Assembly (NCBI RefSeq): GCF_963678635.1
Contig: NC_087068.1
Span: 21,915,029 to 21,979,028 of the forward strand
Source: Symsagittifera roscoffensis
Lineage: Eukaryota > Xenacoelomorpha > Acoela > Convolutidae
Direction of reading: 5' to 3'
Length of the DNA: 64,000 bases
Shown: in pieces, positions 46,675 to 56,309 of the stretch
Layout: every line of letters starts with the position of its first letter
Position numbering within the stretch: the first letter of the stretch is position 1
Translations under genes and position numbers: made by a program
The notes under the pieces: generated by a model
The model's database searches: none
What the model saw: only the letters and a program-made list of their open reading frames with translations
Told to the model about the DNA's origin: nothing

Positions 46675-48024
46675 TTATTTGGTTCTTTGAGGTTTATTCT
46701 GATTGTCTTGTTGTTTTTGTCTACATTCGGCAATACTGTGTCCGTATCGTCGGCAATAATTACACCATTTCTCGAAAGATGGTTTGCCTTTAAAGTTTGG
46801 GTTCTTTTCATAGATGTTTAAAATTTCAGTGATTTTTTCAATCAGGTCTATATCTGATCCTTTTATGTTATTTATATGTGTAGTATTTGTTTCGATCCGA
46901 TTAACATACTGTAGTTTTAGATTTTCTGTTTCTTCACGTTTCATTGTGACTTCTGCTTGTTCTAATTTATCTACAAATTTTCTAAAATCTAAATCTGGTT
47001 CTCGAATTGAGGAAGGATGAGATGCTCTCTTTTTTATAGCTATTTTCCTTAATTGAGGTGTTAAGGTCATCATTAAAATTTCTGTCATTTTTGTGTTTTT
47101 GTAATCATGTGTATGTAGTGAATATGCTTTTCGAACTAGTGTTTCGATTCGAACTGCTAATTGCTTAATAGTTTCATTTCGTAATCTGCGAATTTCGTTG
47201 CATAAAACTCTTTGATGTTGTTTGTTTCTTTCAGAATCAAACATTTTTGAAAATTCTTGTGTGAATCTTTTCCAATCTAATTTTATGTCTATAGGTAGTA
47301 CTGAAAACCATTTTTGGGCTGCGCCATCTAGTGTTGTTTGTATTAACGCTGTGCAACTATGTATCCAATTTTGATGGAGTGGCGTATTAATTGGTTCGGG
47401 CCCTATATTTGAAATTAAAATTGCTGTGACTGCATTTAGGTAATCTTCTACTGAGTATTAAGGGTCTGTTCCTGTGAATACCCTTAATGGTTTATTGGAT
47501 GTTATTGACGATCCTCCCTTTAAATATGGATTCATTGTCATTTGGAGTGACTCTGCGGCGTTTGGTATTTGCGTGAAATTTGTAAGTTGGTTTTTTGTTG
47601 TTTCATGTTGTTGTAAGTAATATGGTAGCGGTATTTCATTTTGCATTTGAGTTGGTTGGTAAGATTGCATAGTCATTGGGTTTTGTGATTGTATAGGTTG
47701 AAAAAACAGTGCGCTAATTGAATCTTGTATATGCATTGGTTGTTGATTCTGCATATCTGCTGGATTTTGTGGGTAAATCTTCATATTTTGGGATGGTTGA
47801 GATTGTCGCGGTCTTTTTGTGCGATATTCTTGTGTATATGGTGCAAAAAGGTCTGGTTGATGATAATCATCATCATCAGATGATAAGTAATTTGTGTAAT
47901 AAGGTGTTTGTTGTTTATTCCTATTTTGTTGAAAAAATGGGTAATTTTCACTATGATCATGTGAATTGGTCGATATATTTGGAAGATTCAAATAATGAGA
48001 ACATATGTGGTTTAGGTTTTGCAT
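46675..48024 (-). pseudogene. gag: Gag capsid and zinc knuckle of element 2
   Basis: One frame from ATG 48024 to 46675, cut once by TAA at 47458-47460. The N-terminal part is Gln/Pro/Tyr-rich. After the stop it reads a capsid-type domain (SVEDYLNAV, then a WF and a SFSKMF-like stretch). A single CX2CX4HX4C knuckle sits at 46764-46723 in the order C, C, H, C. It binds genomic RNA and builds the particle when intact. Confidence 0.85.
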
Positions 48025-48208
48025 ATTTTTTCGGGGGGGGGGGGTTAATTTGTTTTTGACTGATTTACATAATTATAGTTGTGTTCTGCAAAAGTGTTTC
48101 TTGTGAAATTTTTTCGTGTTTTTGACGGTTTTGTCATTGGTCTATATGTCTGATAGTCCATATGTGAATATTTTGGAGCAACCGAAGGTTTAACGGTCGA
48201 TTGTAAGG

Positions 48209-48952
48209 TTACTTGTGGTAGTGTTGTATTTGTATTTTCGGTGTTGTGAGGTTTGGACGTATTGGTGAGATACTTTGTTGTGTAGTTGTTACTGTTGTTT
48301 GAACTATTTCTTCATTTATGAAGTGTGATGGTGTTTGAATATCTTGTTTTGTAAGATTTCTAGTTCCATTGAGATTTTCATGATGTATAACTGTTGAGTT
48401 TAGGCTGTTATTTTGTGTATCAGGTAAAAAAGTATTATAATTTAAAGGTGTTGCATCAATTGTTAGTGGTATTATTTTTACATAATCTTTGTGAAAAGAT
48501 ATTGTACTTATTGCTTGACTTGAGATATCTAATGGAAAATTTAAAAATGCTGGATGAGACCATTCAGGGTTCCAAACGTAATCTGATTGTTCTGCAATGA
48601 CAGTGTCGTCATTGGTACTTTGGGGTCTAAAGGTTTTTCTTGCTTGTTCAGTTAAGTTGATATTATGTGTAAAATAATCAACTGTAAACCATGCTAGTAT
48701 TTTTTGTAAATCTTGTTTAGTGTTTTGTGAGACATCATTATTGGTAAAATTTTCACGGATTGCGTATAAAAATGTTGCAAATGCAACGATTTTGTTTCTT
48801 ACTTTTGCAGGTTTTGATGTTTGGACTGGTGATGTACTTTGAAATTCTGTTCTTTCTAATATAGATAAATAACTATAAATGTTTGCAAAAACTTCGTTGG
48901 TGAATATTGAGTTTGCTCTCTGTGAGTTTTGATATTGTATGCTTTTGATATG
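48209..48952 (-). pseudogene. Upstream Gag or leader-protein frame (248 codons, no ATG)
   Basis: A minus frame open from 48952 to TAA at 48209-48211 with no usable start codon, so it is easily missed. Content is ordinary globular protein with aromatic residues and a Thr/Gln-rich end. It lies between the small ORF ending at 48976 and Gag. A G12 homopolymer on the + strand (48033-48044) lies between this frame and Gag, so the two may once have been continuous. Confidence 0.5.
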
Positions 48953-48975
48953 TTATGTGAATACTTTTGAAAATT

Positions 48976-49272
48976 CTAAATCAAATCGTCTGTTTGGATA
49001 ATATAATTACCATGAAGTGTTCTTGGTGTACTGATTTCTATGGTGTAGATTCCGTATTGTTGTGTTAGGCTACATATGTCTTTCAAATAATGTTCTATAA
49101 TTTGTCTTTTGAATTTTATATCTGGGAATTTTGATTTGCATGGACTGATTCCTGGTTCAAACAAATTTACGAGTAAATTTTTGCAAAATCGTGTTTTTCC
49201 TCTATCACAATTTATAACAAAGGGAAAAACTGCTTTTTCGTCTGGACTTTCGTCACTTTGAGTGTTGCTCAT
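48976..49272 (-). CDS. 98-aa ORF at the 5' end of element 2
   Basis: ATG 49272, overlapping the end of the preceding small ORF by 20 bases. It has an acidic N-terminus, then a Lys/Phe/Ile-rich region with four Cys. It is in the same frame register as Gag further downstream, with the 248-codon frame between them in another register. It could be the true N-terminus of Gag. Not recognised. Confidence 0.45.
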   Translation of the reverse strand: MSNTQSDESPDEKAVFPFVINCDRGKTRFCKNLLVNLFEPGISPCKSKFPDIKFKRQIIEHYLKDICSLTQQYGIYTIEISTPRTLHGNYIIQTDDLI

Positions 49273-49567
49273 TTTTTCGTTTGACGACTGTTAATATATA
49301 ATTATCAATATGTCTAATTGGTTGATTCCAATTGTATAGATGTCCTGGTTTGTGTTTATATATCTTTTTTATTCTCCTTTTCCCTCTTTTTGATGAGTTT
49401 GAAGTTGTTTCTGAATCAGAAAAATAGAATTGATCATGGATTGGGCAATTTTTATTTACTGATTCTTTTAATTTGTATATTGCGTCTAGACTACTGACTT
49501 CTGATTTGCTGAATGCATTTCTATTTTTTGAAAATCTTTTTCGAGTTATCTGTCTTTGTTTACTCAT
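49253..49567 (-). CDS. Basic 104-aa first ORF of element 2
   Basis: ATG 49567. Rich in Lys, Arg and Ser, with a KRGKRRIKKIYKHK cluster that could be a nuclear localisation or RNA-binding patch. The neighbouring ORF begins inside its last codons. Many complex retroviruses carry small basic regulators, but position and charge alone do not establish that role here. Confidence 0.4.
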   Translation of the reverse strand: MSKQRQITRKRFSKNRNAFSKSEVSSLDAIYKLKESVNKNCPIHDQFYFSDSETTSNSSKRGKRRIKKIYKHKPGHLYNWNQPIRHIDNYILTVVKRKNEQHSK

Positions 49568-51204
49568 AATTTTTCATTTTATTGTTTATCGTTTTGTTCG
49601 AATTTATCCAACTGTTTGTGTATGCGGGGTTATTACAAGATCGTATTTTTGGTTGTCTATTTCACAATTGTGTAATACGATTGTTTGTTTATTTCCTAAA
49701 TTTTTCAATGACATAAGGTTTAGGATGAGGGATGCAAGAAGTTAATAGTGATTTTAATTTTCCTAGACTGTTAGTCCTTACGACTTTTTGGTTAGCTTAA
49801 CTTGGGTCTTTTTGTTCAGGGTTGGAGAGAAAAGTATATCGATTCCAAAGAATGATTTTTACTTTATCGTGGCTGGTCTAAGTTAAGGTGTTAACTTACT
49901 TAATTTTACTTAGGGGTAGCGATTGTGTTCAAGGGTTGGAGAATAGTAAATCAACCCACAAGGTTCAGGTATAATTAGAACGCAAGTAGTTCGTTAGATA
50001 CTATTCAAACTTACTAAATTTAAGATTTATCCTGGGTCAGGTAAGAGGAGGGTTCAAGTGAAGGATGAATAACCGAAGTTCTTCATGTTTAGCCTAATTT
50101 GAATGGTTAGTGTGATTAAAAAAGTTCTATTAGTCCTGGGTCTTTTGAAAAGGTTGGGTAGTGAATCGACGTTTGAGGCCGTTAGACACTTGATAAGTGG
50201 CTGGGGGAGAACAAAATTGTTCTTTTTGATCCAAGGATAAGCCTTGATGATCAGAATTTAAAATTTATAAAATTGAAATTTGATTTAGATCCAAGGAAAG
50301 CCTTGATGATCTGGTTTAAGCTTAAATAAATTTAAGTTTAAAATAATTTAAATTTATTTGGTAAAAGGTTTTAGTTTTTGTTGATATTAGTTGATTTATG
50401 ATTGCTGTCATGTTTAGGTGATGAAGCTGGAACAACATGATGATTTAAATATACTAACAAATTATTGTCCTTCTACTAATTTTTATTTTTGTTTTCAATA
50501 AATTTTTTTTCAAATATGTTTTATATATTACTGCAGAATTGGGTGGAACGGTTTGAGATCTCTTTATCAATCGTTATTGTACAATAGTAATTTTATCTAG
50601 CGCTTGAAATAGTCATTGAAGATTTCCTTCATGGAATTTTTTGTTTGCAAATGAAAATCTAAATTCATTGCTAGTAAGATTCTAAATATAAAAGTTTGTG
50701 TTGGCTTTTGCCGTACGACCATGAAACTAAATGGTAAGTTTCTATGTAGTCGTATGTCGTTTCTTGTCCGAGGTCTTTTTCCAATACCGGATAGTTCTCG
50801 TATCGTGCGGAATAGCGGCTCTGATCTATTGAATCGTAGAGACATTTCAATTAAGTTATTGTCGTGTATATTTTGAAAATGTTTTGTCTATTTTCTAATC
50901 TATTTTTGGTTAATTCTTATCTTTTTTGTTTTTTAAGGTCTTTATTCGAGACTTATGGTCGCATCAGATGAGTTATGTCTAGTTTAGTATAACTCATAGA
51001 GTAATTTCCGATAGGGTACACCGTCTGCTCGTCACGCTATCTTATTTTCGGCCGGATAGATTCGTGCAACTTCTTAGTTAAATACCGATCCTAATCTTAC
51101 TCTTATTTCTACTAGTCTCAGGGTGTTTAACTAGTCTCTGCTAGGCTCAATAGATCTAGAGTATACTGGTTTATTGCGGCTGCTGAAGTTCTCTTGGAGA
51201 GGTA
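49568..51204 (-). other. Leader of element 2
   Basis: 1.6 kb between the candidate 5' LTR and the first small ORF. It contains loosely repeated words (GGGTTGGAGA near 49820 and 49935, CCTGGGTC near 50033 and 50138). A short duplication of GATCCAAGG followed by AAGCCTTGATGATC lies near 50229 and 50290. No primer-binding site was identified. Confidence 0.45.
50597..50845 (-). CDS. 82-aa ORF in the leader of element 2
   Basis: ATG 50845. Basic, with no recognised motif. It is the only ATG-initiated frame of any length in the leader. It could be an upstream ORF or chance. Confidence 0.2.
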   Translation of the reverse strand: MSLRFNRSEPLFRTIRELSGIGKRPRTRNDIRLHRNLPFSFMVVRQKPTQTFIFRILLAMNLDFHLQTKNSMKEIFNDYFKR

Positions 51205-51377
51205 TCTAATTTCTAAGCTAAATTCAAATCTCTCTGGTGCTGAAATTACAAGTATTTTCAGCACTTACAAATAAGTGGGTTGTTAGTTAGATGGAATATG
51301 ATTGGTTAATATGAAATATTTTATAGTGATAAAATATCTAATTTATGCAATAATAAAATGTAGTTTAGATCAGGTTC
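51205..51377 (-). repeat. 173-bp direct repeat, candidate 5' LTR of element 2
   Basis: Partner of 34278-34450 (8 mismatches, no indels). It lies upstream of gag in the element's orientation. The similarity stops abruptly on both sides. Confidence 0.6.
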
Positions 51378-53078
51378 GACTAGGGAGCATGTCAAACTTG
51401 TTTCTATAAATCTTCCGCAAGATAAATGTGTTCATGTGATGAACCAAAAACTTTGCTCTTCTAGATGTATTGTGGAATAACCTTAACTTTTAGATTATTG
51501 TGACGGCATAAAATTAAAGTCGTATAGTTAGAAATGACTAAATTTTATAAAAATATAACACTAAATCAAAGTAAATTCCAAATGCCATTTAACAAATCAG
51601 ATTTTATTTGATTTGTTCTATGCTTACAAAGGTAGCATTTTCAGAATTCATTATAATTGGTAAATTAAATTCAAACAAGATGAATTATGGAAAATTTACT
51701 GTCTATTTGCTTTGCGGTGAGTTCTGAAAAATTTTTAAGCTCTGCATGTGAAAAAAATGAATAATAAGAAAGCTTTCATCTCAAAACCCGGTTGAGGTGC
51801 GCAAATTATGTATCTACCGCACGAGTCAATCAAATATCTGCTTTTCAATTCCTGTTGTATAAGTCGACCAAAACTTTCGGTCGACCAAGATTGACACACG
51901 ATTCGATCAGCGGGGATATGGTCAAAATTTTTTAAACGTTTATCATTGGTTGAGCTTTTTGCGACCCCATTTTTTCTGCGAATAAAAAACTCTAAGTGTA
52001 AGATGTCCTGTCACCATTTGTTTCTCTGAACGCCAAAATTAAAACAAAAATTTTTTAAAGCCCCTACGATACAAGTGAAGGTAGATTTTATTAAGCTGAA
52101 AAATTCGAAAAACAAACCTATCATAGTCTAATTGTTTCGATAATAAAAAAACAAAGGTTGAATCAGTCCACATCAATCAATGAGTATGAAAAACATAAAC
52201 TATGAAAAAAAAACTATGACACAAGGGTCGACAACATTCAAGATATTACACCGCAGTAAAAATAGGTCCAAAAGCGAGAATATTTCGCCCCACAAAGTCA
52301 AAAGCGAACTTTGTTCGACTAAGTATGTGCACAACGGACATTGGTTGGCCAACCAGTAGTCGGCTCATACCGTCGAATCATACCGTCGATACATAATCGG
52401 AGACCTCAACCAGCGAAACAAAATAATTATTGTTCGTTTTACTGCTGACTGCAACCTGTAAACAAGCAATAATTGCAACCCGCCTGTTTTTAATAAAAAA
52501 TTTTATTTGAAAATTTTTCTGTGATACTTGCGGAGCATTTTTTTTCTCTTGTTTTTTTTTGTGATACTCGCGAAACATTTTTTTACTTGTAGATCTGTAT
52601 GTGTATAAGAGAGTGTCTGTAAGTGTGTGTGCTTACGTGTATGGTGTGTGTTAGTTTGTACGGATGTATATGTATGCGTGAATGTGTGTGGGTGGTTGCG
52701 TAAGTGTGTATGTGTGTGGGGTGTGTGAGTGTCTGCGTTTGTAAGTAACCTTTGCGTTAAAAGTTTGTCTTTGTTTGACTTTTTAAGAGTAGTAAATACT
52801 CTTATATAGGTCTTGGTTGTTTTTTTTTGATCTTCAGGAGAAGTCATAAATTTGCTCTCGCTCAATTTTGATTTTTCGCAGTTAATTTATTGTTTTCAAA
52901 CCGAAAGAGCATAAATAACTTGCCGGTTGAATCAACCCAAGAATTTTTTTTTCGTTTTTTTTATAATTTAAATTTTCTAGCTTGAAAACTAAGAATTCAA
53001 TAAAAGTTGAGATTTGTGCTTTATTTGGTTTTTTAAAAAAATCTGACAGACAAGGCAAAATATGTAAATCGGCAAGGT
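51378..53078. other. Spacer right of element 2, no gene seen
   Basis: AT-rich sequence with no recognisable coding content. It includes the GT-rich stretch at 52590-52745. Confidence 0.5.
52590..52745. repeat. Imperfect GT-rich simple repeat
   Basis: Mostly GTGT, GTAT and GTCT words on the + strand. The minus strand reads a His/Thr-rich frame that is an artefact of the repeat. Confidence 0.75.
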
Positions 53079-53331
53079 TCTGTCGTCTGCTCGTTTTTTC
53101 TGATATATATTAACGATATGCCAACGAATGATCTGCTGTTTGCAGACGTTTGATATCTTGCAACATGCAACCTAAATTTGAATAAATTTCAAAATGACAT
53201 CTCAAGCAACAGCTATTGGTTAAAATCAAATAGTTTATCTTGAAATAAAGACTTTAGTGTTTTTCAAGTAGAACTCAGAAGATTCCAATATTCGTGTTGT
53301 TACCAACGATATACTGTTTACTGCAAAAACA
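53079..53331 (+). pseudogene. LINE reverse-transcriptase fragment (jockey/CR1-like)
   Basis: The + strand reads FLIYINDMP, then LLFAD followed by a stop where the second catalytic Asp belongs. A segment ending in YWLKSNSLS matches the layout that follows the F/YADD box in jockey- and CR1-type LINEs. The fragment runs into the 200-N gap. Confidence 0.65.
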
Positions 53332-53531
53332 NNNNNNNNNNNNNNNNNNNNNNNNNNNNNNNNNNNNNNNNNNNNNNNNNNNNNNNNNNNNNNNNNNNNN
53401 NNNNNNNNNNNNNNNNNNNNNNNNNNNNNNNNNNNNNNNNNNNNNNNNNNNNNNNNNNNNNNNNNNNNNNNNNNNNNNNNNNNNNNNNNNNNNNNNNNNN
53501 NNNNNNNNNNNNNNNNNNNNNNNNNNNNNNN
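53332..53531. other. Assembly gap of exactly 200 N
   Basis: All N. The length is probably a placeholder. Confidence 0.95.
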
Positions 53532-54009
53532 AAGGTGATTCAAAATCTTCTGCACGTATGTTCACTCTCTTTTTGTCTGTGCACTCTCCTTGTATGTGTC
53601 GCTTGACCAGCTCCTGATTTGATTAGTCAGTCGAATTGGTCTTCGTGATCGCTCGATTCCATATTCTTTCCAACTTTTCTCTGCAATTTCTCCCAACGTT
53701 CTTAGTATCATTTCCCATTCCATACGATCGGTTTACCTGTTTTCTGTCCAGAGCTTGGCATTTTGTCTCTAGCTGGTTCAAGCCTGCCTCGCACAATAAC
53801 TTGATCCAATTTCTGGGGCTGCATCGTTAATTTGATTTCAATTTCTCAGTTTCTTGAGAAGGTTCGATCTCTACTCTTCTGTCGTCATTTATCATATCTT
53901 GTGTCCTAGCTGTTCCATAGTTCGTTTTTAGTTTTTTAATCGGGTTCATTCAATATGAAGTTTTTTCTCACATTCTATCTGCAATTTTTGCTACTGCTGC
54001 GTCTCTTTA
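53532..54009 (-). pseudogene. LINE C-terminal fragment left of the DNA element
   Basis: Minus-strand sequence reads LINE-like C-terminal content, including a WIKLLCEAGLN stretch followed by an ALDRKQ box, reminiscent of the end of RTE/RT-encoding LINEs. It is interrupted by stops. It abuts the inserted DNA element, on whose other side the same LINE continues (56310 onward). Confidence 0.5.
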
Positions 54010-54949
54010 CCCGGGTTGAATTAACAGGAAAAAATATCGCTAATTCAGAGATATCGCAGCGATTACCATCTATGGTTCAGTCTATGATCAGGGTCACTTT
54101 ATACGTGATCAGGGCTAAATCATCGCTGAATTAACGCTTAATTTTCAGGTATGAATCAGCCACAAATCATCCACGAGTCAGGGATGGATTTTCACTGCAA
54201 TAACCCTGAAGACCTATGAATCAGTGATATCTCATTCCTGAAAAAAACCGGAATAGCCACACACATACAAACATACATTGCATACCTGCATTCCATACAA
54301 AACATTTACCCAACTTGCAAAAATTGGATCAACCGGCAATGTTTTTATTTCGCTGGAAATCTGAAAAAAAATTACATTTTCAAAAGTAAAAATTGTTCAT
54401 GATTTTTTTTGCGCCAAGAAATTGGAAAAAAAACAGATGGAGTTATTCATCAAACGCTGTGATTGATTGTTCAATTTACAGCTATCACTGCATGACAACA
54501 AAACATCCGGCCACGGATCGGAAAAAACAATTGTTAAAAGATCAGAATATAAACAACAAAATTGTGCCAGTTATTCATTCAGATTCTCGATTTATAGCAA
54601 ATATTTGAACATTCAATTTAGTTCATCAAAAATACATCACAAAGTTTTTATCAAAAATGTTTTAAATCACCGGAAGGCTGTAGTTGAGTGCAGATGATTG
54701 CTGATTCATAGTAGATTTTGGTTGACGATATTGTGGTTGTTGATGGTTAGTAAAGATGACGTAAAAAGATTGAGAATCAAACAAGATCTGAAATGCAAAC
54801 AATACATTAATAGCTGTGGGGGATTATTAACCCTAAACTGGGACAAACTGTAGAATAGGTCACAGTAGGTCACAAAGAGTAGCCTCACAATTTTGTAATT
54901 GAACTGGTCATTTATTTACCGCAACTAAATTAAAAAAAACCGCAGCCCT

Positions 54950-55045
54950 ATAATGCATACATACAATGCATGCATACATACATTGCAAGCATACATACAT
55001 TGCAAGCATGCATACATTGCAAGCATAAATACATTCCATGCATAC
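54950..55045. repeat. CATACATTGCAAG minisatellite, unit 1
   Basis: Short tandem words of ATACATTGCAAGC and GCATACATACA inside the DNA element. Counterparts lie at about 58738-58825 and 62148-62235. The minus strand reads Cys/Tyr/Met-rich peptides, an artefact of the repeat. Confidence 0.8.
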
Positions 55046-55194
55046 GCAACCCTGTAAATTGAAATTTAAAAACAACCACAGCACTATAATGCATACATAC
55101 AATTTCTACATTTTCGCGAAAAAAAAACATTACAATTTTAGAAAACACAAGGCATCACTGTTCTATATAAAAAAAAATTTTGTTTAAAATATTT

Positions 55195-55990
55195 TTTAAC
55201 AAAAATTGCCGCGTTTTCGGTAAATTTAGTTGCTCATTAATTTTAGCCACGAAAACTTACACTTTTCTATTTTTTTGCGAAAAAAAACCGGAGTTCTAGG
55301 TTGTTTTGGGCTTATTTTTAGCTGTGGGGAATGCATCACTTTTTTGATAAAAAAAAGATTTTTTATATTTCTTATCAAAAAATGCCGCTTTTCCGGTATA
55401 TTTAGTTGCTCATTTTTTTTAACCACTAAAGCTTACACATTTCTACATTTTGCGAAAAAAACTGCGTTTCTACGTTGTGTTGCGCTTATTTTTAGCTGAG
55501 GGGGATGCATCACTTTTTTATAAAAAAGATTTTTTAAATATTTTTTACCAAAAATTGCCGCGTTTCCGGTAAACTTAGCTGCTCATTAATTTTAGCCACT
55601 AAAACTTACACTTTTCTATTTTTTTGCGAAAAAAAACCGGAGTTCTAGGTTGTTTTGGGCTTATTTTTAGCTGTGGGGAATGCATCACTTTTTTGATAAA
55701 AAAAAATATTTTTTATATTTCTTATCAAAAAATGCCGCTTTTCCGGTATATTTAGTTGCTCATTTTTTTAACCACTAAAGCTTACACATTTCTACATTTT
55801 GCGAAAAAAACTGCGTTTCTACGTTGTGTTGCGCTTATTTTTAGCTGAGGGGGATGCATCACTTTTTTTATAAAAAAGATTTTTTAAATATTTTTTACCA
55901 AAAATTGCCGCGTTTCCGGTAAACTTAGTTGCTCATTAATTTTAACCACCAAAGCTTACACATTTCTACATTTTCGCGGAAAAAAACTGC
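55195..55990. repeat. Five copies of a ~175-bp subrepeat, unit 1
   Basis: Each copy has TTGCCGC, a CCGGTA or TCGGTAAA box, TTTAGTTGCTCATT, a CTTACAC box, GCGAAAAAAA and TTATTTTTAGCTG then GATGCATCACTTTTT. A two-copy block of 349 bp is itself duplicated (AAAACTTAC at 55252 and 55601). Unit 2 has three copies and unit 3 two. Confidence 0.85.
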
Positions 55991-56309
55991 GTTTCTAGGT
56001 TGTTTTTAGCAGTTGGTAGCAACAATTGTTTTACTTTGACGCTACATATGTAATTTTCGAACTTTGTAACGACACGTGACAAAACTTTTGATCTCATTCG
56101 AAAATTTGAATTTTTTTCAGCGCTGTTTCAGGGTTTTTTTTTGGCTAAACTATCCTTGAATATTGCTGAGAAAATTAGCCATGAAATACCCCTGAACCAT
56201 CGCTAAAAATTTCATAAACATGGGATATGCCTGAATTAGCCATGAGTTTTGCAGCAAAATTGATAAAACTGAATCAGCGAAAATGTTTCCTGTCAACTCA
56301 ACCCGGTTA

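Larger units (their letters stand above)
34278..51377 (-). mobile_element. Envelope-bearing Ty3/gypsy retroelement (element 2), degenerate
   Basis: Minus-strand order gag, protease, RT, integrase, then an envelope region, enclosed by 173-bp direct repeats. The pol order places integrase after RT, as in Ty3/gypsy. About 17.1 kb, long for the family. Stops and frame changes break gag, pol and the envelope gene. RNase H is deleted. Several downstream ORFs have no obvious counterpart in simple gypsy elements. The element boundaries are less certain than for element 1, because the flanking repeats lack TG/CA ends and no target duplication was found. Confidence 0.8.
54010..56306. mobile_element. 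PIF/Harbinger-like non-autonomous DNA element (2.3 kb)
   Basis: Terminal inverted repeats of about 36 bp. The left end starts CCCGGGTTGAATTAACAGG and the right end closes CCTGTCAACTCAACCCGG. Both are flanked by TTA (54007-54009 and 56307-56309). A 3-bp TWA duplication is the hallmark of PIF/Harbinger. No transposase frame is present. The interior holds a CATACATTGCAAG minisatellite and five copies of a roughly 175-bp subrepeat. It is inserted in a minus-strand LINE. Confidence 0.72.

Noticed and set aside
52503-52865. His/Thr-rich minus-strand protein
   Set aside because: Product of the GT-rich simple repeat at 52590-52745.
54908-55148. Cys/Met/Tyr-rich small proteins on the minus strand (also near 58700 and 62150)
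   Set aside because: They translate the CATACATTGCAAG minisatellite and recur only because the composite unit is tandemly repeated.
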